From JAKACA01 sp050008715 (GTDB taxonomy: Bacteria > Actinomycetota > Acidimicrobiia > Acidimicrobiales > Bog-793): DNA of 12,896 nt. Below are positions 6,725 to 12,486 of this stretch, one piece after another. Position numbers and translations under genes: made by a program. The stretch spans positions 1-12,896 of the forward strand of contig JBEKMC010000098.1 of assembly GCA_050008715.1 (NCBI GenBank), read 5' to 3'. Each line of letters begins with the position of its first letter. The stretch's first letter is position 1. Below the pieces are notes generated by a model, which was given only the letters and a program-made list of their open reading frames with translations, was not told where the DNA came from and made no database searches.

Positions 6725-7809
6725 CTGCCGCCGAGCCGCCCGATCTGCTGCAGCTCACCGCCGAGCTCGTCGACATCCCGTCGGTGAGCCACGACGAGTC
6801 CGCCATGGCGGACCGCGTGGAATCGCTCCTGTCCGGCGCCGGCCATCTGGAGCTCAAGCGGGTCGGGAACAACGTCCTCGCCCGAACCTCGCTGGGCCGC
6901 CAGATGCGGCTCATGCTCGCCGGACATCTCGATACGGTCCCCGCCAACGGCAACGACCGCGCCGTCGTCGACGGCGAGGTCTGTCGCGGCCTCGGTTCGG
7001 CGGACATGAAAGGTGGCCTCGCCGTCATGGCCGAGGTGGCCCGACGCGTCAGCGCCCCCGCGGTCGACCTGACCTTCGTGGCCTATGTGTGCGAAGAGGT
7101 GGACCAGCGCCATTCGGGGCTCGGAGAGATCGCGGCGGCGGCGCCCGAATGGCTGCAGGCTGATGCAGCCATCCTCGGCGAGCCGACGGCGTCGGTCGTC
7201 GAAGCCGGATGTCAGGGGGTGCTCCGCGTCGACGTCGAGCTTCGAGGCGTGCGTGCCCATACCGCCCGGCCGTGGATGGGCGTCAACGCCATCCACCGGT
7301 TGGCTGCGGTGCTCGCCGCCGTCGCGTCGTACGAAGGAAGGCGCCCGGTCCTCGACGGATGTGAGTACCGGGAGGCGTTGCAGGCGGTCGCCGTCGAGGG
7401 AGGTGTCGCCAACAACGTCGTGCCGGACGCCGCTCGTGTGGTGCTGAACCATCGATTCGCGCCGGACGTCAGCGTCGACGAGGCCTTCGGCGCCATCTCC
7501 GACCTGATCGCGCCGATCTTGGATGTCGCCGCCGGTGATCGCCTGACGCTGGGGGCATCGTCGCTGGCAGCCGCCCCTGGACTCGGTCACCCGCTGCTGG
7601 CGCGGCTCGTGTCGTCCTCGTCAGCCGAGCCGCGAGCGAAACTGGGTTGGACAGACGTGAGCTTCTTCACGGCCCGGGGAGTGCCGGCCGCCAACTTCGG
7701 CCCGGGAGAACCGACGCTCGCCCATTCCGCCGGCGAGTGCGTCGCCCGAAGTGACCTCGATCATGCGTACGCGGTTCTGTACGACTTGGCATCGAGCGGC
7801 GCCGGATGA
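6721..7809 (+). CDS. dapE: Succinyl-diaminopimelate desuccinylase DapE (M20 metallopeptidase family)
   Basis: DapE removes succinate from N-succinyl-LL-DAP to give LL-DAP, the substrate of DapF. The 362-aa protein is an M20 di-zinc hydrolase: H69 and D71 in AGHLDTVPANGN, bridging D95 in GLGSADMKGG, general base E125 and metal ligand E126 in VCEEVDQRHSGLG, E154 in LGEPT, H180 in RAHTARPWMG (dimerisation domain) and final ligand H335 in TLAHSAGE. The actinobacterial DapE pattern (GSADMKGG, GEPTAS, GCQG) supports this specificity over generic acetylornithine deacetylase, as does the dapD neighbour. The ATG overlaps the dapD stop by 4 nt, so the two are almost certainly cotranscribed and coupled. 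Confidence 0.93.
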   Translation: MTAAEPPDLLQLTAELVDIPSVSHDESAMADRVESLLSGAGHLELKRVGNNVLARTSLGRQMRLMLAGHLDTVPANGNDRAVVDGEVCRGLGSADMKGGLAVMAEVARRVSAPAVDLTFVAYVCEEVDQRHSGLGEIAAAAPEWLQADAAILGEPTASVVEAGCQGVLRVDVELRGVRAHTARPWMGVNAIHRLAAVLAAVASYEGRRPVLDGCEYREALQAVAVEGGVANNVVPDAARVVLNHRFAPDVSVDEAFGAISDLIAPILDVAAGDRLTLGASSLAAAPGLGHPLLARLVSSSSAEPRAKLGWTDVSFFTARGVPAANFGPGEPTLAHSAGECVARSDLDHAYAVLYDLASSGAG

Positions 7810-7895
7810 GATGTCGCGAGGAGTCACGACCGAGCTGACCATGGCCTTCTGTGAGCGCCATGAGCTGGGGTTCTCTCGTTGACACACCCGATCTC

Positions 7896-7901
7896 TACCG
7901 T
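7896..7901 (+). promoter_or_regulatory. Weak candidate -10 element reading toward the lexA 3' end
   Basis: TACCGT (TANNNT) lies 6 nt before an ATG at 7908, the same geometry as the leaderless nrdR start. A perfect TTGACA sits at 7879-7884, but the spacer is only 11 bp. The frame that follows runs antisense to lexA and does not look like a gene, so if the element works it would give an antisense RNA. Confidence 0.2.
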
Positions 7902-7948
7902 TGACTCATGGCCCGACGGTCGACCCGTGCAGCTTTCGCCGGCATCAC

Positions 7949-8003
7949 CCGGCACTGCGCCAGCCGGCACTGCGCCAGCCGGCACTGCGCCAGCCGGCAC
8001 TGC
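7949..8003. repeat. 15-bp tandem repeat array just downstream of lexA
   Basis: CCGGCACTGCGCCAG is repeated perfectly at 7949-7963, 7964-7978 and 7979-7993, with a fourth partial copy (CCGGCACTGC) at 7994-8003. Adjacent units create the self-complementary GCCGGC every 15 bp, so RNA from either strand could fold into short GC hairpins. The array begins about 20 nt past the lexA stop on the lexA strand, in the 212-bp convergent gap between dapE and lexA. The rest of that gap holds no gene I can support. Confidence 0.95.
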
Positions 8004-8021
8004 CACCGAGCCGCTCGCGCC

Positions 8022-8654
8022 TCAAAGTCGCCGGAGAACCGTGACGACCTTTCCGTAGATCTCGACTTCCTCGGGCCGGAACTCCATGTCGCTCAGGGTC
8101 GCGTTGGCGGGCACGAGGACGACCTTGTTGCGACGCCGCTTGAACGTCTTCACCGTCGCCTCCCCGCCGTTGATGCCGGCGACGACGACGTCCCCGGGTT
8201 CGGCGTGCTGTTGCCGCCGGACGACGACGTAGTCGCCGTCGAGGATGCCGGCATCGATCATCGACTCGCCGCGCACTTTCAACATGAAGAGCTCGCCCGG
8301 CCCGGTGAAGTCCTCCGGCAACGGCAGGACGTCCTCGACGGATTCCTCCGCCAGCACGCCCGTCCCGGCGGCGACGCTTCCGACGAGCGGGACGTGAGCA
8401 GCCGGGCGGACTGCAAGTGCAGCGCCGGACTGCGGCTCGAAGCTCACGACGATCGTGCGCGGCCGCTCGGCGTCCTTGCTGAGATAACCGTCCCGCTGGA
8501 GGACCTTGAGGTGGGCGTGCACCGTCGACGGGGACGTCAGCCCGACCGCCTCGCCGATCTCCCTGACAGAGGGTGGGTAGCCGCGTTCGCGAATCGAATC
8601 GGCAATGAACTCAAGGATCTTGCGGCGCTTGCCGGTCAAGCTCGCCTCGGACAT
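8022..8654 (-). CDS. lexA: SOS repressor LexA
   Basis: LexA represses DNA-damage genes and inactivates itself by self-cleavage when stimulated by RecA filaments. The 210-aa protein starts MSEASLTGKRRKILEFI and has a winged helix-turn-helix (about 5-65) with GYPPSVREIGEAVGLTSPSTVHAHLK as the recognition region. The scissile bond is Ala96-Gly97 in SVAAGTG. The catalytic pair is Ser131 in VRGESMIDAG and Lys169 in ATVKTF. The start is secure: AGGAGG (complement of 8660-8665) lies 5 nt before the ATG, and longer frames run through the operators. A promoter and LexA boxes lie upstream, implying autoregulation. It diverges from a LysM gene, as in Mycobacterium and Corynebacterium. Confidence 0.97.
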   Translation of the reverse strand: MSEASLTGKRRKILEFIADSIRERGYPPSVREIGEAVGLTSPSTVHAHLKVLQRDGYLSKDAERPRTIVVSFEPQSGAALAVRPAAHVPLVGSVAAGTGVLAEESVEDVLPLPEDFTGPGELFMLKVRGESMIDAGILDGDYVVVRRQQHAEPGDVVVAGINGGEATVKTFKRRRNKVVLVPANATLSDMEFRPEEVEIYGKVVTVLRRL

Positions 8655-8687
8655 CCGGACCTCCTGGTGTCGGCCGTCGATGGGTCC

Positions 8688-8716
8688 ACGGTAGCGAGGC
8701 GCGGTGGCAATTGCAA
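8688..8716 (-). promoter_or_regulatory. lexA promoter (-35 TTGCAA, 17 bp, -10 TACCGT)
   Basis: On the - strand TTGCAA (8711-8716) and TACCGT (8688-8693) are separated by 17 bp. The predicted start near 8681 gives a leader of about 26 nt containing the AGGAGG site. The -35 overlaps the nearest LexA box (8714-8727), a position that allows repression. Confidence 0.55.
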
Positions 8717-8727
8717 ACATTCGTTCG
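8714..8727. promoter_or_regulatory. LexA box 1 (one mismatch)
   Basis: CAAACATTCGTTCG matches the Gram-positive/actinobacterial LexA core CGAACnnnnGTTCG except at the second base. It overlaps the -35 of the lexA promoter. Confidence 0.65.
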
Positions 8728-8728
8728 T

Positions 8729-8742
8729 GGAACAGGCGTTCG
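8729..8742. promoter_or_regulatory. LexA box 2 (one mismatch)
   Basis: GGAACAGGCGTTCG matches CGAACnnnnGTTCG except at the first base, and its spacer AGGC fits the R-N-R-Y preference of the Bacillus-type box. It starts 15 bp after box 1. Confidence 0.6.
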
Positions 8743-8750
8743 GGGTCCAG

Positions 8751-8780
8751 TTGACAGCGAACAGTCGTTCGTGGTTCGAT
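8751..8780 (+). promoter_or_regulatory. Candidate SOS promoter of the LysM gene
   Basis: A consensus TTGACA (8751-8756) is followed after 18 bp by TTCGAT (8775-8780), a weak -10. The perfect LexA box (8758-8771) lies inside the spacer, the classic place for LexA to block polymerase. Transcription from near 8787 would leave a leader of about 68 nt before the LysM start. Confidence 0.5.
8758..8771. promoter_or_regulatory. LexA box 3 (perfect palindrome)
   Basis: CGAACAGTCGTTCG is a perfect CGAAC-N4-GTTCG LexA operator core, lying within the candidate LysM-gene promoter. Confidence 0.88.
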
Positions 8781-8788
8781 GGAGATGG

Positions 8789-8802
8789 CGAACAAGCGTA
8801 CG
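8789..8802. promoter_or_regulatory. LexA box 4 (one mismatch)
   Basis: CGAACAAGCGTACG differs from CGAACnnnnGTTCG by one base (A for T in the right half). It starts 31 bp after box 3, about three helical turns, and overlaps the predicted start region of the LysM transcript. Confidence 0.6.
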
Positions 8803-8854
8803 TCTCGTCACAGCCCGAGTGGTCGGGCCGTGCCCGGAGCAAGGGAGGGCTGCA

Positions 8855-9679
8855 ATGAGCGCAGAGTCACTCGCAGTGTCGGAGTCGGCGCTGGACGAAG
8901 CTCGCTCGGCGGACGGGTCGCTCGCTCGTGCGCCCAAGCGGGTTGCGCCGCCGGCCGTGCGCGAGTCGCCGGCACGCCAGTCGCCGGCACGCCAGTCGCC
9001 GGCACGCCAGTCCGGCCGTGCGCCGTCGTGGAACGTTCTCACCGAAGAGCTCCTCTCGTTCCCGCGTACGAGCCGCCACGCCCCACTCGACGCGCCCAGC
9101 GCCGGGGATGCCGCTCGCGCCCGGAACTACGGGGAGGCCTGGCTCGAGCGTGAGCTCCTGTCGATCCGGTACATGGCTGATTCGGGCTATCCGGCGGCGA
9201 GCCGTCGCGCTGCGACGGAGGGATCGTCGGCGCTCGCCCTCCCTCTTCCGCAACAGGACGATTTCCGTCTGGTTCCCCGGCGCAGCCGGCCGTCTCCTCT
9301 TCCGCGTCGCGACGACGCAGACGACGAGAGTCGTGCCGACGGCGCCGCTGTGGTGGCGCCGGCCCTCAGGCACGCCGGAGCCATCACGCCGCGAGGGTGG
9401 CGACGCCTGCTCCCCGGCGTCGCCACCCTCGTTGCCCTCGCCGGGATCTGGGCGGGAGCCGGCTTGTTGTCCGCCGTCCACGCTCACCCGCTCGCCGTCC
9501 TTCCGGGCTCGGTGAAGGCGCCCGGCGGCTACGTGTACGTCGTGCGCCCGGGCGACACGCTGTGGTCGATCGCGACGCGACTTGATCCGTCCGGCGATCC
9601 TCGTACCCTCGTCGCTCAGCTCGAGGCCCGGGTGCACACGGACGCGCTCGTCCCAGGTTCACGCATCACCGTGCCGTAG
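8855..9679 (+). CDS. Membrane-anchored LysM protein divergent from lexA; candidate SOS cell-division inhibitor (ChiZ/DivS/YneA-like)
   Basis: The 274-aa protein has a long Arg/Ser/Pro/Ala-rich cytoplasmic N-terminus (1-184), one membrane helix (about 185-208, LLPGVATLVALAGIWAGAGL) and a C-terminal LysM domain (226-274) starting YVYVVRPGDTLWSIA, which should bind peptidoglycan outside the membrane. The start has a strong site GGGAGGG (8843-8849) 5 nt upstream. Proteins encoded opposite lexA with a membrane helix plus LysM include YneA (Bacillus) and Rv2719c/ChiZ (Mycobacterium); Corynebacterium DivS occupies the same locus. They block or delay septation in the SOS response. Position and operators argue for the same role here; sequence similarity outside LysM is not evident to me. 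The unusually long N-terminus holds the SPARQ repeat (38-52). An ordinary cell-wall LysM protein is the alternative. Confidence 0.75.
   Translation: MSAESLAVSESALDEARSADGSLARAPKRVAPPAVRESPARQSPARQSPARQSGRAPSWNVLTEELLSFPRTSRHAPLDAPSAGDAARARNYGEAWLERELLSIRYMADSGYPAASRRAATEGSSALALPLPQQDDFRLVPRRSRPSPLPRRDDADDESRADGAAVVAPALRHAGAITPRGWRRLLPGVATLVALAGIWAGAGLLSAVHAHPLAVLPGSVKAPGGYVYVVRPGDTLWSIATRLDPSGDPRTLVAQLEARVHTDALVPGSRITVP
8966..9010 (+). repeat. 15-bp tandem repeat inside the LysM gene (Ser-Pro-Ala-Arg-Gln)
   Basis: TCGCCGGCACGCCAG is present three times without a mismatch (8966-8980, 8981-8995, 8996-9010), coding for SPARQ x3. It shares CCGGCAC and GCCAG, the 15-bp period and the GCCGGC palindrome with the array on the other side of lexA. 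Confidence 0.95.
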
Positions 9680-9702
9680 CGGCGGACCGCCACCGCTGCC
9701 GC

Positions 9703-9708
9703 TACGGT
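9703..9708 (+). promoter_or_regulatory. Candidate -10 element for a leaderless nrdR transcript
   Basis: TACGGT (TANNNT) ends 6 nt before the nrdR GTG. There is no properly spaced ribosome-binding site, so nrdR may have its own leaderless start in addition to read-through from the LysM gene, whose stop is 35 nt upstream. No -35 is evident. Confidence 0.4.
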
Positions 9709-9714
9709 CAAGGT

Positions 9715-10200
9715 GTGCGTTGCCCGTGGTGCGGCGCGGCCGACGATCGTGTCGTCGACTCGCGAGAGGTGGAGCAAGGGTTGGCAGTACGTCGCCGCCG
9801 TGAGTGTGTGTCGTGCTCCAGGCGTTTCACGACCTACGAACGGGCGAGCGGGGCTGTGGTGGTGGTGCTCAAGCGATCGGGCCAGCGGGAGCCCTTCGAG
9901 CGGCGCAAGGTGGTCGCCGGGATCCGAGCGGCTTGCAAGAACCGACCGGTCGACATCGAGGCAATCGAGAGTTTGGCGTCCGACGTGGAGGATTACGTCC
10001 GCTCGAGCGGTCCCGAGATCACGAGTGAGGGCGTCGGGCGAGCGGCCCTGGAGCGACTCCGGTTGCTCGACGACGTGGCCTCTGTCCGGTTCGCCAGTGT
10101 GTACAAGGGCTTCGAAGACGTGGGCGACTTCACCCGCGAGCTCGGACTGCTACGCGAAGATCGCGACGGTCGTGACGAAGCACCCCCAGCTGATGGTTGA
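9715..10200 (+). CDS. nrdR: Transcriptional repressor NrdR of ribonucleotide reductase genes
   Basis: NrdR senses ATP/dATP and represses ribonucleotide reductase operons. The 161-aa protein has the N-terminal zinc ribbon MRCPWCGAADDRVVDSR with Cys3, Cys6, Cys31 and Cys34, followed by RRFTTYERA and an ATP-cone domain (about 47-136) containing VVVVLKRSGQREPFERRKVVAGI and SVRFASVYKGFEDV. Length is normal (about 150-160 aa). The GTG start is fixed by the MRCPxCG motif. No NrdR box is seen near its own start and no reductase gene lies in the window, so its targets are elsewhere. It follows the lexA-divergent LysM gene as in Mycobacterium and Corynebacterium, and its end overlaps the next gene by 8 nt. 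Confidence 0.97.
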   Translation: MRCPWCGAADDRVVDSREVEQGLAVRRRRECVSCSRRFTTYERASGAVVVVLKRSGQREPFERRKVVAGIRAACKNRPVDIEAIESLASDVEDYVRSSGPEITSEGVGRAALERLRLLDDVASVRFASVYKGFEDVGDFTRELGLLREDRDGRDEAPPADG

Positions 10201-10900
10201 GCTCCTCGCGGACGTACCTGGTCGGGTACTGGCCGTGTACGCCCACCCGGACGACCCGGACATCTCCTGTGGGGGATCGTTGGCGAAGTGGGCTCGTGCG
10301 GGGAGCGAGATCCACGTCGTCGTGTGCGCGGCCGGTGACAAGGGCTCGCACGACCCGCATTCCGACCGCGAGTCCATCGTGGCGCGCCGGTCCGCCGAGT
10401 CGCGGGAGGCGGCGGACATTCTCCAGCTGGCCGGGCTTCATCTCCTCGGTCGTCGCGACGGTGAGTTCGAGAACGACCTCGACCTGCGCTCGGAGCTCGT
10501 GCGCCTCATGCGCACCTATCGGCCCGAGGTCATCGTGTGCCCGGATCCGACGGCCGTGTTCTTCGGTGCGCACCACTACAACCACCGTGATCATCGGATC
10601 GTCGGTTGGGCGGCGCTCGATGCCGCCGCCCCCGCATCTGCCTCACCGCTCTACTTCCCCGATGCGGGGCCGGCCCATTCGATCCCGACTGCGTTGCTGT
10701 CAGGGTCGCTCGAGGCGAACGTCTGGGTCGACATCGAGGCGACCATCGACCTCAAGCTCCGCGCCGTCGCCTGCCACGCCAGCCTCCTCGTGGACGCCAA
10801 CGATTGGTTCGCCTCGGCCCTCCGCGACGGGGCAGAGCACGCCGGCCAGCAGGCGGGCGTCGCTTATGCGGAGGCCTTCCGCCGGATCCACCTGACATGA
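10193..10900 (+). CDS. PIG-L/LmbE family deacetylase
   Basis: A 235-aa member of the zinc-dependent PIG-L family, which removes acetyl groups from N-acetylglucosaminyl conjugates (GlcNAc-PI, GlcNAc-inositol in mycothiol synthesis, bacillithiol precursors) or cleaves mycothiol conjugates. Zinc ligands are visible: H18 and D21 in AHPDDPDISCGG and H134 in HYNHRDHR (128-135). D20 is the likely general base. Other family segments are CAAGDKGSH (45-53), RRSAESREAA (65-74) and RPEVIVCPDP (110-119). The ATG overlaps the nrdR end by 8 nt, with no ribosome-binding site, implying coupling; an in-frame GTG at 10172 is an alternative. The end overlaps dinB as ATGA. The substrate is undetermined. MshB and Mca would be the actinobacterial reference enzymes, but this protein is shorter than both. 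Confidence 0.88.
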   Translation: MVELLADVPGRVLAVYAHPDDPDISCGGSLAKWARAGSEIHVVVCAAGDKGSHDPHSDRESIVARRSAESREAADILQLAGLHLLGRRDGEFENDLDLRSELVRLMRTYRPEVIVCPDPTAVFFGAHHYNHRDHRIVGWAALDAAAPASASPLYFPDAGPAHSIPTALLSGSLEANVWVDIEATIDLKLRAVACHASLLVDANDWFASALRDGAEHAGQQAGVAYAEAFRRIHLT

Positions 10901-12333
10901 GCGACGACGGCCGGACGTACTCGCAGGGGCCTGGGGACACCGCCCTCGACGTCCTGCACGTGGACATGGACTGCTTTTTCGCGGCCGTCGAGATGCTCGA
11001 CGACCCGTCGTTGGCCGGCCGACCCGTCATCGTCGGAGGAACGGGCCTCCGGGGCGTAGTGGCTGCCTGTTCTTACGAGGCGCGATCGAGTGGAGTCCGT
11101 TCCGCCATGCCGATGGCCGAGGCACGGCGCCGCTGCCCGACAGCGGTGGTACTGGCCGGACGGCATGACCGCTATGGAGAGGTGAGCACCGACCTGCACG
11201 GCGTGTTCCACGAATTCACGCCGGTTGTCGAGCCGATCGCGCTCGACGAGGCGTTTCTCGACGTATCAGGGAGCCACCGCTTGTTCGGCACCAGTACCGA
11301 GATCGGTCACGCGATCCGCCGCCGCGTGCGCGGCGAGCTGCACCTCGAGTGCTCGGTCGGCGTAGGCCGCTCGAAGTTGATTGCGAAGCTGGCGTCGCGA
11401 GCGGCCAAGCCGCGGGTCACTCCCGATGGCCCTCGGGCGGGCCGAGGAGTGGTGGCGGTCGCGGTCGTCGACGAGATCGAGTTCCTCCACCCGCGCCCGG
11501 TGTCCGACCTCTGGGGCGTCGGACCGAGAACCGCCGAGCGTCTCGAGCGCTACGGCATTCACACCATCGGTGAGCTTTCGCGCCTCGACGAGCCGGCACT
11601 GTGCCGGGTGGTCGGCCGGTCAGCCGGTGTCCAGCTGCATGCGCTGGCATCGGGCCGGGATCTGCGCCCCGTGGTGGCCGACCGGCCCGTCAAGTCGATC
11701 GGTCACGAGGAGACCTTCGCCACGGACCACGATGACCCGGAGTTCCTGCGCAAGGAGCTCGTCCGCCTGTCGGACTCCGTGGGATCCCGCCTGCGGGCAG
11801 CAGGCGTCGTCGGCAGGACCGTGACGCTGAAGGTGCGATACGGGGACTTCTCGACGATCACCCGGTCGCACTCGATGCCCGGCCCGTTCCTCTCGTCGTC
11901 CGAGATCGCCCAGGTGAGCAACGGTCTGCTCGACGCCGTCGACATCTCCTGTGGCGTCCGTCTCATCGGCGTGAGCGTCTCGTCCCTGGAGGTGAGAGAA
12001 GTCGCTTCGGGGCGTCAGCTCGAGCTCCTCAGTATCGGAGCCGCAGCTGATGACGTCGCGGCGGCGGAGGAGGAATCCGCCGACGTGCCCGGGCGACCGG
12101 GGTCCTCGACCGACCACGTGGGCGCACGTGACTCAGCGGGCGTGACGGCGGTCGCTCACGCGGTCGCCAGAGGCGACGTCGACACGGCGATCGGCGCCAT
12201 CCGGGAACGATACGGAGCCGACGCCGTCGGGCCCGCAGCGATCGCCGGCCCTCACGGCCTGCGGGTGAAACGCATCGGTGACGCCCAGTGGGGCCCGTCG
12301 GGCCCTGATGCCGATGACGGCAGATCTCCGTGA
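10897..12333 (+). CDS. dinB: DNA polymerase IV (DinB, Y-family translesion polymerase)
   Basis: Pol IV bypasses lesions and extends misaligned primers during DNA stress. The 478-aa protein shows HVDMDCFFAAVE (21-32) with metal ligand D23 and steric-gate F28, SYEARSSGVRSAMP (59-72), ALDEAFLDVSG (115-125) with D117 and E118, SVGVGRSKLIAKLAS (153-167), the helix-hairpin-helix region LWGVGPRTAERLERYGI (205-221) and the little-finger domain (about 262-370). QLELLS (374-379) is a candidate beta-clamp contact. The C-terminal extension ends with AIGAIRERYGADAVGP...GLRVKRIGDAQWGP, a tail common to actinobacterial DinB proteins. The ATG overlaps the deacetylase stop by 4 nt. The operon begins at an SOS-controlled gene, so damage induction through read-through is plausible, though no LexA box lies directly before dinB. 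Confidence 0.95.
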   Translation: MSDDGRTYSQGPGDTALDVLHVDMDCFFAAVEMLDDPSLAGRPVIVGGTGLRGVVAACSYEARSSGVRSAMPMAEARRRCPTAVVLAGRHDRYGEVSTDLHGVFHEFTPVVEPIALDEAFLDVSGSHRLFGTSTEIGHAIRRRVRGELHLECSVGVGRSKLIAKLASRAAKPRVTPDGPRAGRGVVAVAVVDEIEFLHPRPVSDLWGVGPRTAERLERYGIHTIGELSRLDEPALCRVVGRSAGVQLHALASGRDLRPVVADRPVKSIGHEETFATDHDDPEFLRKELVRLSDSVGSRLRAAGVVGRTVTLKVRYGDFSTITRSHSMPGPFLSSSEIAQVSNGLLDAVDISCGVRLIGVSVSSLEVREVASGRQLELLSIGAAADDVAAAEEESADVPGRPGSSTDHVGARDSAGVTAVAHAVARGDVDTAIGAIRERYGADAVGPAAIAGPHGLRVKRIGDAQWGPSGPDADDGRSP

Positions 12334-12357
12334 GACCTGCCATTGTCCGCGCCCCAT

Positions 12358-12382
12358 GGCTATGAGAAGATTTCTCAGAGCC
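12358..12382. terminator. Inverted repeat after dinB: terminator hairpin or operator
   Basis: GGCTATGAGAA (12358-12368) and TTCTCAGAGCC (12372-12382) form an 11-bp stem with one mismatch and the loop GAT, 25 nt past the dinB stop. No T-run follows. The AT-rich core TGAGAA-GAT-TTCTCA is a perfect 15-bp dyad, so a protein-binding site for the DUF3040 gene downstream is an alternative. Confidence 0.45.
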
Positions 12383-12486
12383 GTCGGGTCAGCTGTCAAC
12401 GGCGGGCTAACCTCGTACAAACAGCAGGAATGGTCGGGAGTGACTAAGTGAGAGGGTGTCCCGAGCGGTCGGGAAGGGGGTGAACG

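Noticed and set aside
7811..7882. 23-codon frame after dapE (MSRGVTTELTMAFCERHELG...)
   Set aside because: No ribosome-binding site at a usable distance and no known family; too short to support.
7949..8003. Repeat array as a CRISPR
   Set aside because: Units are contiguous 15-mers without spacers, and there are no cas genes.
7908..8858. Open + strand frame of 316 codons starting with (Arg-His-Cys-Ala-Ser) repeats
   Set aside because: Almost all of it is antisense to lexA, which is certain, and the peptide has no recognisable domain; open antisense frames are common at this GC content.
9713..10192. Extended start of the PIG-L protein within nrdR
   Set aside because: The upstream 160 codons are the +1 frame of nrdR and show no domain; the PIG-L fold begins right after ATG 10193.
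10606..10896. Extended start of DinB within the deacetylase gene
   Set aside because: These codons are an out-of-frame reading of the deacetylase; Pol IV begins at ATG 10897 with a 4-nt overlap.
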